From Salinicola peritrichatus (GTDB taxonomy: Bacteria; Pseudomonadota; Gammaproteobacteria; Pseudomonadales; Halomonadaceae), in the NCBI RefSeq assembly GCF_003206715.1, contig NZ_PZJU01000008.1, forward strand, positions 134,501 to 198,500: a DNA stretch of 64,000 nt, written 5' to 3'. The stretch's first letter is position 1. Each line of letters opens with the position of its first letter. Below the pieces are notes generated by a model, which worked only from the letters and a program-made list of their open reading frames with translations, was not told the DNA's origin and did not search any database. Below are positions 41,974-53,144 of this stretch, one piece after another. The position numbers and the translations under genes are program-made.

Positions 41974-44178
41974 TCAAGCCTGGGCGGCGTAGGCGTAGAG
42001 CAGTGTTTCCTGGGCACTGATCGGCTCGGCGTCGCCACTGCCTTGGAGATGGTATTGGCCTTCGCTGTCCAGCGTCCAGCTCTGGCAGTTATCGAGCAGG
42101 TAGGTGTCGAGGTCCTTGCGTACCTGCTGCGAGGCCTTCTTGTCGAGCAGTGGGAAGCAGGTCTCGACCCGGTGGAACATGTTGCGTTCCATGGCGTCCG
42201 CGCTGGAACACCAGACCTCGTGACCGCCGTCATTGAGGAAATAGTAGACCCGGGTATGTTCGAGGAAACGGCCGATGATCGAGCGCACCCGGATGTTTTC
42301 GGAGATACCCGGTACGCCGGGACGCAGGCAGCACATGCCGCGCACGATCAGTTCACAGCGTACGCCGGCCTGGGACGCACGATAGAGTGCGCGGATCAGC
42401 TTGGGTTCGGTCACCGCGTTGCACTTCACGATCAGGCGCGCCTTCTTGCCGCTCTCGGCGAGTTTGGCCTCGCGATCGATCATCGCCACCAACGTGTCGT
42501 GCAGGGTGAAAGGCGCATGCAACAGCGTCTTGATCTTGCGCGGCTTGCCCATGCCGGAAAGCTGCTGGAACACGCGATGCACGTCCTCGCAGATAGCCTC
42601 GTTGGCGGTCATCAGGCTGTAGTCGGTATAGAGCTTGGCGGTCTTGGCGTGATAGTTGCCGGTGCCGAGGTGGGCATAGTGGCGCAGCTCGCCGCGCTCG
42701 CGGCGTACGATATGCATCATCTTGGCGTGGGTCTTGTAGGCCATCACGCCATAGATGACGATCGCGCCGGCCTCCTGCAGGCGGGATGCCAGCGCCAGAT
42801 TGTCGGCCTCGTCGAAGCGGGCCCGCAGTTCGATGACCACGGTCACTTCCTTGCCGCCGCGGGCCGCTTCCACCAGGGCGCTGACGATCGATGAGTCGGC
42901 GCCGGTGCGGTAGAGCGTCTGCTTGATCGCCATCACGTCCGGGTCGCGCGCGGCCTGACGCAGCAGTTCCTCCACCGGGGTGAAGGACTGGAACGGATGG
43001 TGGAGCAGGATGTCGCCCTGGGCGATCGCCGTGAACAGATTGATGTCGCCGCGCACCTGCTTGGGCAGGCCGGGAGTGAACGGGCGATAGCGCAGATCGG
43101 GGCGCTGGACATCGTCGAGCACCGACATCAGGCGAGTGAGATTGACCGGCCCATTGACCCGATAGAGATCCGCCTCGTCGAGTTCGAACTGCTTGAGCAG
43201 GAAGCCGATCAGGCTGTCCGGACAGTTGTCGGCGACTTCCAGGCGCACGCCGCTACCGTAGCGGCGTGCCAGCAACTCGCCGCGCAGTGCCGAGGCGAGA
43301 TCGGAAACCGCCTCGGGATCGACCGAGAGATCGGCATTGCGGGTCAGCCGGAATTGATAGCAGCCCTTGACCTCCATGCCCGGAAAGACCTCGTGGGCAT
43401 GGGCGTGGATCATCGACGACAGGAACACATAGTCGGTGAAGCCCTCTTCACATAAGGCTTCGGGCAGCCGGATCAGGCGCGGCAACGAACGTGGCGCCGG
43501 CAGGATCGCCATGCCCCCTTCACGACCGAAGGCATCGGTGCCGTCGAGCTCGACGATGAAATTGAGGCTCTTGTTGACCAGACGTGGGAAGGGGTGCGAG
43601 GGGTCCAGTCCGATCGGGCTGATGACCGGGGCGATCTCTTCCTCGAAGTAGTCGGCGACCCAGGCGGCCTGTTCCGGCGTCCACTGCGAACGGCGGCGAA
43701 AACGGATCTTCTGCTCTTCCAGCGCTGGTACCAGGACCTCGTTGAGGATGCGGTATTGGCGCTCGACCTGCTCGTGAGCGATGCGCGATATCTCGCTCAG
43801 CACCTTGGCCGGAGTCATGCCATCGGCGCCCGTCTCGTCATGGCCGAGGATCAATTGATGCTTGAGCCCGGCAACCCGGATCTCGAAGAACTCATCCAGA
43901 TTCGAGGAGAAGATCAGCAGGAACATCAGCCGATCGAGCAGCGGATGGGACGGGTCCAGCGACTGTTCCAGCACGCGGATGTTGAACTGCAGATGTGACA
44001 GCTCGCGGTTGAAGTAGAGTGCCGGATCGCTGAGATCGGCCTGGGGCGAAGGCGTCGTCTTGGCGTGGATCCCCTTGCGGGTGCGATTGACCCGCAGCGG
44101 GGGAGAGGCACTCTCTTCGGTGACGGGAAGCGACGCGGAATCCTGCAATGAATCGGGCGTCTCCGGCGTGTCTGTCAT
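41974..44178 (-). CDS. ppk: polyphosphate kinase 1
   Basis: A 734-residue PPK1 that reversibly makes polyphosphate from ATP. N domain (YFNRELSHLQFNIRVLEQ), head domain, and the two phospholipase-D-like catalytic domains: RFDEADNLALASRLQEAGA, the HLGTGNYHAKTAKLYTDYSL region with the phosphorylated-His area, and KCNAVTEPKLIRALYRAS. A 40-residue polar N-terminal extension precedes the core. ggag lies 8 nt before the ATG. It follows hemB by 41 nt, as in Pseudomonas. Confidence 0.97.
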   Translation of the reverse strand: MTDTPETPDSLQDSASLPVTEESASPPLRVNRTRKGIHAKTTPSPQADLSDPALYFNRELSHLQFNIRVLEQSLDPSHPLLDRLMFLLIFSSNLDEFFEIRVAGLKHQLILGHDETGADGMTPAKVLSEISRIAHEQVERQYRILNEVLVPALEEQKIRFRRRSQWTPEQAAWVADYFEEEIAPVISPIGLDPSHPFPRLVNKSLNFIVELDGTDAFGREGGMAILPAPRSLPRLIRLPEALCEEGFTDYVFLSSMIHAHAHEVFPGMEVKGCYQFRLTRNADLSVDPEAVSDLASALRGELLARRYGSGVRLEVADNCPDSLIGFLLKQFELDEADLYRVNGPVNLTRLMSVLDDVQRPDLRYRPFTPGLPKQVRGDINLFTAIAQGDILLHHPFQSFTPVEELLRQAARDPDVMAIKQTLYRTGADSSIVSALVEAARGGKEVTVVIELRARFDEADNLALASRLQEAGAIVIYGVMAYKTHAKMMHIVRRERGELRHYAHLGTGNYHAKTAKLYTDYSLMTANEAICEDVHRVFQQLSGMGKPRKIKTLLHAPFTLHDTLVAMIDREAKLAESGKKARLIVKCNAVTEPKLIRALYRASQAGVRCELIVRGMCCLRPGVPGISENIRVRSIIGRFLEHTRVYYFLNDGGHEVWCSSADAMERNMFHRVETCFPLLDKKASQQVRKDLDTYLLDNCQSWTLDSEGQYHLQGSGDAEPISAQETLLYAYAAQA

Positions 44179-44219
44179 GAAATCATCTCCAGCGCCGGGG
44201 CAGACACGCCCGCGGGCGC

Positions 44220-45287
<1,068 letters not shown>

Positions 45288-45394
45288 CTATCAGCGTCGG
45301 ATGACAGAACGATGACAAGAACTTGCCCCAGTATAACAACCGTGACGGCCTCATGGCCTGGGGGGCGGATGTCGCAGGTAGAGTCGGCGAAGCG

Positions 45395-46165
45395 CTACTC
45401 GGTTTCGGCCTCTTCGCGCCGCTGACGCCGACGCACCAGGCGGCCGAACACGATACCGACTTCGAACAGCAGCCACATCGGCACCGCCAGCAGGCTCTGG
45501 GAAATGATGTCGGGCGGCGTCAGCAGCATGCCGATGATGAAACAGATCAGAATGACGTAGGGGCGTTTCTTGGTCAGGCTTCTGACGTCGGTGATGCCGG
45601 TCCAGATCATCAGGAAGGTGGCGATGGGGATCTCGAACGCCACGCCAAAGGCGAAGAACATCTTCAACACGAAGTTGAGGTAGGCGTTGATGTCCGTCAT
45701 CACCGTGACATCCTGCGGTCCGGTATGGACGAAGAAGCTGAACAGCAGCGGGAACACGACGTAATAGGCGAAAGCCGCGCCACAATAGAACAGCACGATG
45801 CTCGAGGCGAGCAGGGGAAAGGCGAGAGCCTTCTCATGCTTGTACAGCCCCGGCGCGATGAACGCCCAGGCCTGATAGAGAATCATCGGAATCGCCGCGA
45901 ACACCGAGACGACCATCGTCAGCTTGAACGGCGCCAAAAACGGTGACGTCACCTCGGTGGCGATCATCTGCGAGCCGGCGGGCAGCAACGCCACCAGCGG
46001 ATCGGCAACGAAACGATAGATATCGTTGGAAAAGGCGTAGAGCGCGGCGAAGATCACCACCACGACGATCACCGCCTTCATCAATCGCGAGCGCAGTTCG
46101 ATCAGGTGTTCGATCAGCGGCGCCTGGGCCTGTTCTTCCTCGGGCGGGCGTGATGCGTCACTCAT
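45395..46165 (-). CDS. tatC: Sec-independent protein translocase TatC
   Basis: A 256-residue six-helix inner-membrane protein that recognises twin-arginine signals with TatB. It shows [13 protein letters not shown] (conserved N-terminal cytoplasmic motif), the P-rich first periplasmic loop, FPLLFSFF, and [10 protein letters not shown]. The first 16 residues and the last 18 are charged and cytoplasmic. Its start overlaps tatB by 4 bp. Likely local client: the twin-arginine phosphatase at 39632-41803. Confidence 0.97.
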   Translation of the reverse strand: MSDASRPPEEEQAQAPLIEHLIELRSRLMKAVIVVVVIFAALYAFSNDIYRFVADPLVALLPAGSQMIATEVTSPFLAPFKLTMVVSVFAAIPMILYQAWAFIAPGLYKHEKALAFPLLASSIVLFYCGAAFAYYVVFPLLFSFFVHTGPQDVTVMTDINAYLNFVLKMFFAFGVAFEIPIATFLMIWTGITDVRSLTKKRPYVILICFIIGMLLTPPDIISQSLLAVPMWLLFEVGIVFGRLVRRRQRREEAETE

Positions 46166-46566
46166 CGGGCATTCGAATCCTTGTCCACGGAGGAGGCGTC
46201 GGCGTCAGGTCGGCGAGAGGGAACGTCGGGGACGCCGGCCGGTCGATCGTCATGCGATGGCGTATCGTCCCGCGGCGGCTCGCTCGATGCCGGGGGAGGG
46301 CTCGAGTCGTTGAAGGAGTTCTCGACATCCCGGCGCACGCGATTCACGCCCTCGTCGAGCTTTTTCTGCTGCTCGGCCAGTTTTTGGCGCAGTTCTTCCG
46401 CCTCCAGCTGGGCGGTGATTTCGCGCTGTATGCTCGAAACGCTGCGCTTGACGCGTCCGATCCAGAGGCCGGCGGTGCGCGCCGCCTTGGGCAGACGCTC
46501 GGGCCCCAGTACCAGCAGACCGACGATGCCGATCAGCAGCAGTTCGAAGAAACCGATATCGAACAT
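46162..46566 (-). CDS. tatB: Sec-independent protein translocase TatB
   Basis: A 134-residue single-span protein: [26 protein letters not shown] is the diagnostic TatB start with a Glu in the membrane entry and the GPERLP hinge, followed by an amphipathic helix (about 22-60) and a Pro/Asp/Ser-rich flexible tail. It sits between tatA (6-nt gap) and tatC (4-bp overlap). Confidence 0.96.
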   Translation of the reverse strand: MFDIGFFELLLIGIVGLLVLGPERLPKAARTAGLWIGRVKRSVSSIQREITAQLEAEELRQKLAEQQKKLDEGVNRVRRDVENSFNDSSPPPASSEPPRDDTPSHDDRPAGVPDVPSRRPDADASSVDKDSNAR

Positions 46567-46572
46567 CGCCGG

Positions 46573-46836
46573 TTACTTGCGCTCGGCCTTGTCGTCGGAC
46601 GTCTGCTTGACGTCGTCGTCATGGGCGTCGAACTGGCTATCCTGCGAGTGATCGATACGTTGCTGCGTCGCGCTATCTTTCTTCTCCTTCTCTTCGTCCT
46701 CGCCCATCGCCTTCTTGAAGCCCTTGACGGCGCCGCCCAGGTCGCTACCGACATTGCGCAGCTTCTTGGTGCCGAAAATCAGGATGATGATCCCGAGGAC
46801 GATCAGCAGTTGCCAGATACTGATACCACCCAGCAT
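46573..46836 (-). CDS. tatA: Sec-independent protein translocase TatA
   Basis: An 87-residue pore-forming subunit: short membrane helix [21 protein letters not shown], conserved FGTKKLR hinge and Gly-rich amphipathic helix ([17 protein letters not shown]), then a highly charged, Asp/Lys-rich tail. First gene of tatABC, 47 nt after hisE. Confidence 0.96.
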   Translation of the reverse strand: MLGGISIWQLLIVLGIIILIFGTKKLRNVGSDLGGAVKGFKKAMGEDEEKEKKDSATQQRIDHSQDSQFDAHDDDVKQTSDDKAERK

Positions 46837-46883
46837 AACTTTCTCCTTAACACGTGCGCCTTGGCGCGATAGCGATAAATGGC

Positions 46884-47225
46884 TTACGACTCTCGTTGAC
46901 GCGAGGCTTTCTCGTCCAGGCCGGAAACGCCGAAGCGACGGGCCAGTTCGTCGAGCACGGCCCGGTGATCGATGTCCAGATGTGACAGCATGACCAGACT
47001 ATGAAACCACAGATCCGCCACTTCGCCGATCAGGTCCTGGCGGCTTCGTGCATCATCCGCCTTGACATCCTTGGCGGCAAGTAGCGTTTCGGTCGCTTCT
47101 TCCCCCACCTTTTCCAGGATCTTGTTGAGGCCGCGGTGATGTAACTGCGCCACGTAGGAGCTTTCGGGGTCGGCGACGCGGCGTGATTCGAGCACGGCGG
47201 CCAACCGTTCAAGAGTATCACTCAT
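46884..47225 (-). CDS. hisE: phosphoribosyl-ATP pyrophosphatase
   Basis: A 113-residue MazG-fold enzyme for the second step of histidine synthesis. Visible: [20 protein letters not shown] and the metal-binding [14 protein letters not shown]. In Pseudomonas hisI normally sits directly upstream; here hisE stands alone between ubiB and tatA, and the expected hisI position is a 170-bp repeat-rich gap. The start MSDTLERL gives the normal length. Confidence 0.95.
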   Translation of the reverse strand: MSDTLERLAAVLESRRVADPESSYVAQLHHRGLNKILEKVGEEATETLLAAKDVKADDARSRQDLIGEVADLWFHSLVMLSHLDIDHRAVLDELARRFGVSGLDEKASRQRES

Positions 47226-47280
47226 AGGATGACATTCCTGGGTATCTGAGGGGAATGTTGGCTTCGAGCCACCCCGACTA

Positions 47281-47392
47281 CGTCGGGAGCTGTAAGCCGT
47301 AAGCTTTAAGCTGTAACAAAACAAGTCGCGAGCTTCGGGCGCCGGCTTCGGGGCGCTGTAAAAAGCAGCTTCGAACTTCGGTCCTTATCATA
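47281..47392. repeat. degenerate 7-nt-period repeats and shared cassettes 3' of ubiB
   Basis: A run of gtaagcc/gtaagct-like heptamers (47291-47316) is followed by a 23-bp cassette (cgggcgccggcttcggggcg..., 47336-47358) repeated exactly but inverted at 60374-60396, then by ctgtaaaaagcagcttcgaa (47356 on), nearly identical to the rnhB 3' end at 24845. The region lies between ubiB and hisE. Confidence 0.8.
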
Positions 47393-47395
47393 CAC

Positions 47396-49018
47396 TCAGC
47401 GCCAGGCGAGCAGGAGCACGCCCAGCCCGGCCGCGACCAGCACCGGCCAGGGCTGGTGCTCCGCCCACCCCAGCATCGGCTGCCAAGCCAATGCCAGTGC
47501 CAGCAGCACGATCCCCAGGCGTAGTCGGCGCGCGCGTCCGCTGGCGCGTTGGAAGCGGGCCTGGAGGCTCGCCAGCGTCTCGGTCTGCTGGCGGCGTTGA
47601 CGGCGCAGCTCCTCGCGGTCGGCCAGCGCCTGATGCGCCAGCACCGGCAGTTCGGGAAGTTGATGCGCCAGTTCCGGCGCATGTTTCTTGAGCGTCTGCC
47701 AGAAGCCCTGTGGGCCGGCGCGCTCGCGCATCCAGCGCTCCAGGTAGGGCTTGGCGGTGCTCCACAGATCGAGATCGGGATAGAGCTGGCGGCCCAGGCC
47801 TTCGATATTGAGCAGGGTCTTCTGCAGCAGCACCAGTTGCGGCTGGACCTCCATGTTGAAGCGCCGCGCGGTCTGGAACAGCCCCAGCAGAACCTGGCCG
47901 AAGGAGATGTCCTTGAGCGGCTTTTCGAGGATCGGCTCGCACACCGCGCGGATCGCGCTGGCGAACTCGTTGGCCCGGGTGCCTTCGCCGACCCAGCCGG
48001 ACTCGATGTGGAGCACCGCGACTTCATAGTAATCCTGGCGGAAGAACGCCAGCAGATTGCGTGCCAGATAGTCCTGGTCCTCGCGGGTCAGGCTACCGAC
48101 GATACCGCAGTCGATGGCGATATAGCGCGGCTCCGTCGGATTGTCGCGGGAGACGAAGATGTTGCCCGGGTGCATGTCGGCATGGAAGAAATTGTCGCGG
48201 AAGACCTGGGTGAAGAAGATCTCGACGCCGCGCTCGGCGAGCTTCTTGAGATCGGTGCCCTGGGCACGCAGCGCGTCCACGTCGGCCACCGGAATACCGT
48301 TGATGCGTTCCTGGACCATCACCTGACGATGCGTCAACGACCAGTAGATGCTCGGTACGTAGAGCAGCGGCGAGCTCTGGAAGTTGCGCTTGAGCTGCGA
48401 GGTATTGGCGGCTTCCTTGTTGAGATCGAGCTCGTCGAACAGCGTGGCCTCGTAGTCCTTGACCACCTCGACGGGACGCAGGCGGCGCGCCTCGGGAACG
48501 CGCCGCAACAGGCGCGCGAAGGTATAGAGCAGTCCGATGTCCTCGCGCATGGTGCGCTCGATGCCGGGGCGAATGATCTTGACCACCACCTGTTCGCCGC
48601 TGTGCAGCTCGGCGGCGTGTACCTGGGCGATCGAGGCCGAGGCCATGGGCTGGGTCTCGAAGGCGGCGAAGGCTTCCTCGACGGTCTTGCCCAGCTCCTT
48701 CTCGACCATTGCCAGGGCGGTTTCGCCGGGAAAGGGCGGCACCTGATCCTGCAAGCGTTTCAGTTCGTCGGCGATATCCGGCGGCAGCAGGTCGCGGCGG
48801 GTCGACAGCATCTGGCCGAATTTGACGAAGATGGGGCCCAGCGATTCCAGCGCCAGGCGCAGGCGTGCGCCGCGCGAGTGGTGACCGGTGGGAATCAGGC
48901 GCACCGGGGCGAAGCGCCATAGCCAGCGGATGATCGCCGGAAGACGCTCCTGGGGGACCAGGGTATCGAGGCGGTAGCGGGAGATGGTCCAGGCGATGCG
49001 AAACAGCCGCAAACTCAT
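47396..49018 (-). CDS. ubiB: ubiquinone biosynthesis protein UbiB (ABC1/ADCK atypical kinase)
   Basis: A 540-residue membrane-anchored atypical kinase-like ATPase required for aerobic ubiquinone synthesis. Family-defining motifs: [21 protein letters not shown], the Ala-rich loop [31 protein letters not shown] and [10 protein letters not shown]; two C-terminal membrane helices (about 490-540). The start overlaps the ubiJ stop by 4 bp. Confidence 0.97.
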   Translation of the reverse strand: MSLRLFRIAWTISRYRLDTLVPQERLPAIIRWLWRFAPVRLIPTGHHSRGARLRLALESLGPIFVKFGQMLSTRRDLLPPDIADELKRLQDQVPPFPGETALAMVEKELGKTVEEAFAAFETQPMASASIAQVHAAELHSGEQVVVKIIRPGIERTMREDIGLLYTFARLLRRVPEARRLRPVEVVKDYEATLFDELDLNKEAANTSQLKRNFQSSPLLYVPSIYWSLTHRQVMVQERINGIPVADVDALRAQGTDLKKLAERGVEIFFTQVFRDNFFHADMHPGNIFVSRDNPTEPRYIAIDCGIVGSLTREDQDYLARNLLAFFRQDYYEVAVLHIESGWVGEGTRANEFASAIRAVCEPILEKPLKDISFGQVLLGLFQTARRFNMEVQPQLVLLQKTLLNIEGLGRQLYPDLDLWSTAKPYLERWMRERAGPQGFWQTLKKHAPELAHQLPELPVLAHQALADREELRRQRRQQTETLASLQARFQRASGRARRLRLGIVLLALALAWQPMLGWAEHQPWPVLVAAGLGVLLLAWR

Positions 49019-49638
49019 GAATGCGACTCCCGTTGCCGCTTGAGACGCGCCACGCGTGCGCCGAGACGGTCGACGTCCTGTTGCAGTTGCGTCAACCGAT
49101 CGCGGGCGACCTCGAATTGATTGCGTCCGGCCAGCCAGCGCCGCTCCTCGAACAGATACTCGCGCAGATCCTGCTGCCACTCGCCGCCGGCGAAGCGTGC
49201 CTGGCTGGCGAGGTGACGCAGGCCGGAGGCCACGCCGTGGGCGGTACCGTTACCGAGTCCCTTGGCCAGGGCGCCTTCCCAATCGAGATCGAGATCCAGA
49301 AACAGGGTCTGAATCGGCGTCAGCAGCCCGGTCTGGCCGCGTACCGGCAGTTGGCCGCCGAACAGCAGCCGCTCCAGTGACTCCCCGGCGATCAGTCGCT
49401 GCATCGCGTCCGGCGTGAAGGTGAGTTCCAGGTCATCCGGTTCGTTCCAATCACGAACCCGTGCCAGCGAGACACCGTCTTCGTGAAACGCCACCCGCAG
49501 TGCCAGGCGTGGAGAGGCCAGCGCGACTCGCAACGTCTTGCCGGTCAGCGCTCGAAGCCGCGCCGGCGTGGCCGGGTCGCGGGCGAGCAGCCCGTTGAGC
49601 GCGCGCTCGAAGCCGACCAGCACGAAGGTATCCAGCAT
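49015..49638 (-). CDS. ubiJ: ubiquinone biosynthesis accessory factor UbiJ
   Basis: A 207-residue protein with an N-terminal SCP2 lipid-binding domain ([51 protein letters not shown]) and a C-terminal coiled coil ([20 protein letters not shown]). UbiJ helps hold the soluble Ubi complex and its lipid intermediates. The start [11 protein letters not shown] is chosen; the open frame upstream overlaps ubiE. Its place between ubiE and ubiB is diagnostic. Confidence 0.95.
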   Translation of the reverse strand: MLDTFVLVGFERALNGLLARDPATPARLRALTGKTLRVALASPRLALRVAFHEDGVSLARVRDWNEPDDLELTFTPDAMQRLIAGESLERLLFGGQLPVRGQTGLLTPIQTLFLDLDLDWEGALAKGLGNGTAHGVASGLRHLASQARFAGGEWQQDLREYLFEERRWLAGRNQFEVARDRLTQLQQDVDRLGARVARLKRQRESHS

Positions 49639-49651
49639 CGCCTCGGCCACC

Positions 49652-50398
49652 TCAGAGCTTGATGCCGCGATGCAGCGCGACGATACCACCTGTCATATTG
49701 GTATATTCGACCCGCTCGAGCCCGGCCGCCTGCATCATCGCCTTGAGCGTTTCCTGATCGGGATGCATGCGGATCGATTCGGCCAGATAGCGGTAGCTGT
49801 CGGCGTCGTTGGCCACCAGGCGACCCATCTGCGGCAGCAGGCGGAAGGAGTATTCATCGTAGGCCTTCGACAACAGCCCATTGACCGGCTTGGAGAACTC
49901 GAGCACCAGCAGGCGTCCACCGGGCTTGAGCACGCGGGTCATCGAACGCAGCGCGGCGTCCTTGTCGGTGACGTTGCGCAGGCCGAAGGCGATGGAGATG
50001 CAGTGAAAGCTGTTGTCGGGAAACGGCAGGCTCTCGGCATTGGCCTGCACGTATTTGACGTTGTCGCCGATGCCGTGGTCGATCAGCTTGTCGCGGCCCA
50101 CGCGTAGCATCGATTCGTTGATGTCGGCCAGGATGACGCGGCCACTCGGGCCGACGCGGCGAGCGAACTGGCGGGTCAGATCCCCGGTGCCGCCGGCGAT
50201 GTCGAGGACGCGATGGCCGCTGCGTACGCCGCTGCGCTCCAGGGTCAGATGTTTCCACAGGCGATGGATGCCGAACGACATCAGATCGTTCATCACGTCG
50301 TAGCGCGCGGCCACCGAATGAAAGACATCAGCCACGCGGGCGGCCTTCTCGTCGACCGCGACCTGCTCATAGCCGAAGTCGGTCGTGCGCTTGTCCAT
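49652..50398 (-). CDS. ubiE: ubiquinone/menaquinone C-methyltransferase
   Basis: A 248-residue SAM-dependent methyltransferase of quinone synthesis. [20 protein letters not shown] start block, SAM motif [29 protein letters not shown], and [20 protein letters not shown]. The start MDKRTTDFG has ggggagaag upstream and the standard length. It is the first gene of ubiE-ubiJ-ubiB. Confidence 0.98.
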   Translation of the reverse strand: MDKRTTDFGYEQVAVDEKAARVADVFHSVAARYDVMNDLMSFGIHRLWKHLTLERSGVRSGHRVLDIAGGTGDLTRQFARRVGPSGRVILADINESMLRVGRDKLIDHGIGDNVKYVQANAESLPFPDNSFHCISIAFGLRNVTDKDAALRSMTRVLKPGGRLLVLEFSKPVNGLLSKAYDEYSFRLLPQMGRLVANDADSYRYLAESIRMHPDQETLKAMMQAAGLERVEYTNMTGGIVALHRGIKL

Positions 50399-50523
50399 GT
50401 GCTTCTCCCCGAGATGACGCGAGTGGCGGCGGGCCGATGTGGATCGGCCGAATCCGCATTGTAGCGTCTGGTCACGGGCTTGTCTTTGCGCGGCGCTGGC
50501 CGTAACCGCCCTGGCGGATCGGC

Positions 50524-50907
50524 CTACACTTGATGGATCTGGATCACGCTGGGTTCGCGCGAGGCACCGGCGCGTTCCAGCCGGGCGAGGTAGTCGTCCC
50601 ACCAGGCTTGCCGGTGGGTGGCCATGTCGTAGAGGTATTCCCAGGTGTAGAGGCCGGTGTCGTGGCCATCGTCGAAATGCAGCTTCAGCGCATAGCGGCC
50701 GGCCTGCGAGATGTCGAGCAGGCCGACATGACGCTTGCCGGTCTGCAGTACCTCTTCACCGGGGCGATGACCGCGCACCTCCGCCGAAGGCGAATAGACC
50801 CGCAACAGCTCGATCGGCAGGCGATAGTTCTCGCCGTTGGGATAGCCCAACTCGAGCTCGCGGTCGCGCTTGTGGTAGTGCACACGGTTGGGGATGGGGG
50901 CGGACAT
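50524..50907 (-). CDS. DUF971 (GBBH-like N-terminal domain) protein
   Basis: A 127-residue protein of the DUF971 family: [30 protein letters not shown] and [20 protein letters not shown] match the small GBBH-like N-terminal fold also found in gamma-butyrobetaine hydroxylase and some Fe-S assembly proteins. No cysteine cluster is visible. The gene commonly lies near hslVU in Pseudomonas. Function is unproven. Confidence 0.9.
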   Translation of the reverse strand: MSAPIPNRVHYHKRDRELELGYPNGENYRLPIELLRVYSPSAEVRGHRPGEEVLQTGKRHVGLLDISQAGRYALKLHFDDGHDTGLYTWEYLYDMATHRQAWWDDYLARLERAGASREPSVIQIHQV

Positions 50908-50918
50908 AAGAAACTCCT

Positions 50919-51055
50919 AGCTGTAAGCCATAAGCTGTAAGCCGTAAGTTTTGGCCTGCTAGAAGAGTCGCAAAGAAGAGAAGAACGTCATTTTGGAGTT
51001 CTCCTCTTCCAGCCGCGAAGCGGCGCTCTTCCAGCTTAAAGCTTACAGCTCCTCG
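50919..51055. repeat. degenerate 7-nt-period repeat and hairpin cassette 3' of hslU
   Basis: Read on the minus strand from the hslU stop: heptamers gagctgt, aagcttt, aagctgg, aagagcg and so on, including a 24-bp cassette (51004-51027) that matches two copies near 55697 and 55763 with one mismatch. Further heptamers (ctgtaag, ccataag, ctgtaag, ccgtaag) lie at 50921-50948, just upstream of the DUF971 start. Confidence 0.8.
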
Positions 51056-52444
51056 TCAGAGGATATACCGCGACAGGTCTTCGTCCACCGCCAGTTCGCC
51101 AAGTTGCGAGTCGACGTAGGCGGCGTCGATCACCAGCGGGCCGGCGAAGTCGCCGCCCTGATAGGAAGCTTCCTCGAGCAGCCGTTCCATCACCGTGTGC
51201 AGACGGCGGGCGCCGATGTTCTCGGTGCCGTCGTTGACCTGCCAGGCGATTTCCGCGATCCGCGAGATGCCGTCCTCGGTGAACTGGATATCCAAGCCTT
51301 CGGTCGCCAGTAGCGCCTGGTACTGCTTGGTCAGCGCGGCGGAGGGCTCGGTCAGGATGCGCTTGAAGTCTTCCGGCGTCAGTGCGGTGAGTTCGACGCG
51401 AATCGGCAGCCGGCCCTGCAGCTCCGGAATCAGATCCGACGGCTTGGAGAGGTGGAAGGCGCCGGAGGCGATGAACAGGATGTGATCGGTGCGCACCATG
51501 CCGTGCTTGGTGGAGACCGTCGAGCCCTCGATCAGCGGCAGCAGGTCGCGCTGCACGCCCTCGCGGGAGACATCGCCGCCGCTGCCGGACTCGCCGCGCT
51601 TGGCGACCTTGTCGATCTCGTCGAGGAACACGATGCCGTTCTGCTCGACCGCTTCCAGCGCGCGCTGCTTGATCTCTTCCTCGTTGACCAGCTTGGCGGC
51701 TTCCTCGTCCTGCAACAGCTTCCAGGCTTCCTTGACCGTGACCCGGCGGGTCTCGGTCTTCTGCTTGCCCATGTTGGCGAACAGGCTCTGCAACTGGTTG
51801 GTCATCTCCTCCATGCCCGGCGGGGTCATGATGTCGATGCCGTGGCTGGCCGGCGTCACCTCGATGTCGATCTCCTTGTCGTCGAGCTGGCCTTCGCGCA
51901 GTTTCTTGCGGAATACCTGGCGCGTCGAGGAGTCGTCGCGACCGCTGTCGTATTCGCTACCGCGCGGACGCGGCAGCAGCGCGTCGAGAATCCGATCCTC
52001 GGCGGCATCCTGGGCCTTGTGGCGAACCTCGTTCTTGGCCTGTTCGCGCACCATCTTGATCGCCATTTCCATCAGGTCGCGCACGATCGATTCGACATCG
52101 CGCCCGACGTAGCCCACTTCGGTGAACTTGGTCGCCTCGACCTTGAGGAAAGGCGCACCGGCGAGCTTGGCCAGACGGCGCGCGATCTCGGTCTTGCCGA
52201 CCCCGGTGGGGCCGATCATCAGAATGTTCTTGGGCACGATCTCACCGCGCATGTCCTCGTCGAGACGCATGCGGCGCCAGCGGTTGCGCAGGGCGATCGC
52301 CACGGCACGCTTGGCGTCGTGCTGGCCGATGATGTACTGATCCAGCGAGTGGACGATCTCGCGCGGCGTCATGGTCGACTGGGTCAGCGCGGGTTGGGCG
52401 CCGGAGCGTGCCTGAGACGGTTCTTGAGACAGTTCTTGAGACAT
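51056..52444 (-). CDS. hslU: ATP-dependent protease ATPase subunit HslU
   Basis: A 462-residue AAA+ unfoldase of the HslUV (ClpYQ) protease. Core from [17 protein letters not shown]; Walker [13 protein letters not shown]; pore motif VGYVGRD; I-domain (about residues 130-260); Walker [13 protein letters not shown]-terminal EDLSRYIL that docks into HslV. It has about 22 extra residues before the usual start, produced by a 12-bp repeat (52421-52432, 52433-52444, with a degenerate third copy) encoding [12 protein letters not shown]. The internal ATG 52372 is the alternative start, but without a ribosome site. Confidence 0.96.
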   Translation of the reverse strand: MSQELSQEPSQARSGAQPALTQSTMTPREIVHSLDQYIIGQHDAKRAVAIALRNRWRRMRLDEDMRGEIVPKNILMIGPTGVGKTEIARRLAKLAGAPFLKVEATKFTEVGYVGRDVESIVRDLMEMAIKMVREQAKNEVRHKAQDAAEDRILDALLPRPRGSEYDSGRDDSSTRQVFRKKLREGQLDDKEIDIEVTPASHGIDIMTPPGMEEMTNQLQSLFANMGKQKTETRRVTVKEAWKLLQDEEAAKLVNEEEIKQRALEAVEQNGIVFLDEIDKVAKRGESGSGGDVSREGVQRDLLPLIEGSTVSTKHGMVRTDHILFIASGAFHLSKPSDLIPELQGRLPIRVELTALTPEDFKRILTEPSAALTKQYQALLATEGLDIQFTEDGISRIAEIAWQVNDGTENIGARRLHTVMERLLEEASYQGGDFAGPLVIDAAYVDSQLGELAVDEDLSRYIL

Positions 52445-52459
52445 GGCGATTCGCTCTCG

Positions 52460-52978
52460 TCACAGCTCTTCGAGCGTGATGTGGTGATTGGTGAAGACGC
52501 AGATATCGGCGGCGATGTTGAGTGACTTCTCGGTGATCTCGCGGGCGCCGAGCTCGGTGTTCTCCAGCAGCGCGCGTGCCGAGGCCTGGGCGTAGTGCCC
52601 GCCGGAGCCGATGGCGATGATGCCGCGCTCCGGTTCGACCACGTCGCCGTTGCCGGTAATGATCAGCGAGGCGCTCTTGTCGGCGACCGCCAGCATCGCT
52701 TCCAGCCGACGCAGGGCGCGATCGGTGCGCCACTCCTTGGCCAGCTCGACGGCGGCCTTGGTCAGGTGGCCTTGGTACTTCTCGAGCTGGGCTTCGAAAC
52801 GCTCGAACAGGGTGAAGGCGTCGGCGGTGCCGCCGGCGAAACCGGCCAGAACCTGGCCACGATAGAGACGGCGGACCTTGCTGGCGTTGCCTTTCATCAC
52901 CGTGTTGCCCAGCGAGACCTGGCCATCTCCGGCCAGCGCCACCTGATCGCCGCGGCGTACGGATACGATTGTGGTCAT
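52460..52978 (-). CDS. hslV: ATP-dependent protease peptidase subunit HslV
   Basis: A 172-residue proteasome-related peptidase. After removal of Met the catalytic Thr is exposed ([20 protein letters not shown]). Also [29 protein letters not shown] and the Gly-rich [19 protein letters not shown]. It precedes hslU by 15 nt. Ribosome site ggag lies upstream. Confidence 0.98.
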   Translation of the reverse strand: MTTIVSVRRGDQVALAGDGQVSLGNTVMKGNASKVRRLYRGQVLAGFAGGTADAFTLFERFEAQLEKYQGHLTKAAVELAKEWRTDRALRRLEAMLAVADKSASLIITGNGDVVEPERGIIAIGSGGHYAQASARALLENTELGAREITEKSLNIAADICVFTNHHITLEEL

Positions 52979-53116
52979 GCAGTGAACTCCCAATGGCGCG
53001 CCATCCAATGACCGATGGCGCCGAAAACGGTGCGCGTTCGCGTTACGGGCGCGAAGCGACATGACATCACAAGTGCGGGCGGGGAAGCGGGAAATCAAGC
53101 AAAAGCGGTAAAGGAA

Positions 53117-53138
53117 GGGCCGGCGGGCTTGCCGGCTC
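53117..53138 (-). terminator. hairpin after ftsN
   Basis: Read on the minus strand: gccggc / gccggc stem with flanking pairs, followed by cccttccttt. It lies just after the ftsN stop in the 166-bp ftsN-hslV gap, and probably partly ends the argS-ftsN transcript. Confidence 0.55.
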
Positions 53139-53144
53139 TCAAGG

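Noticed and set aside
39491-41977. 828-codon minus-strand frame opposite phoX
   Set aside because: Shadow of the phosphatase gene; no recognisable domain and its ends bear no relation to a ribosome site.
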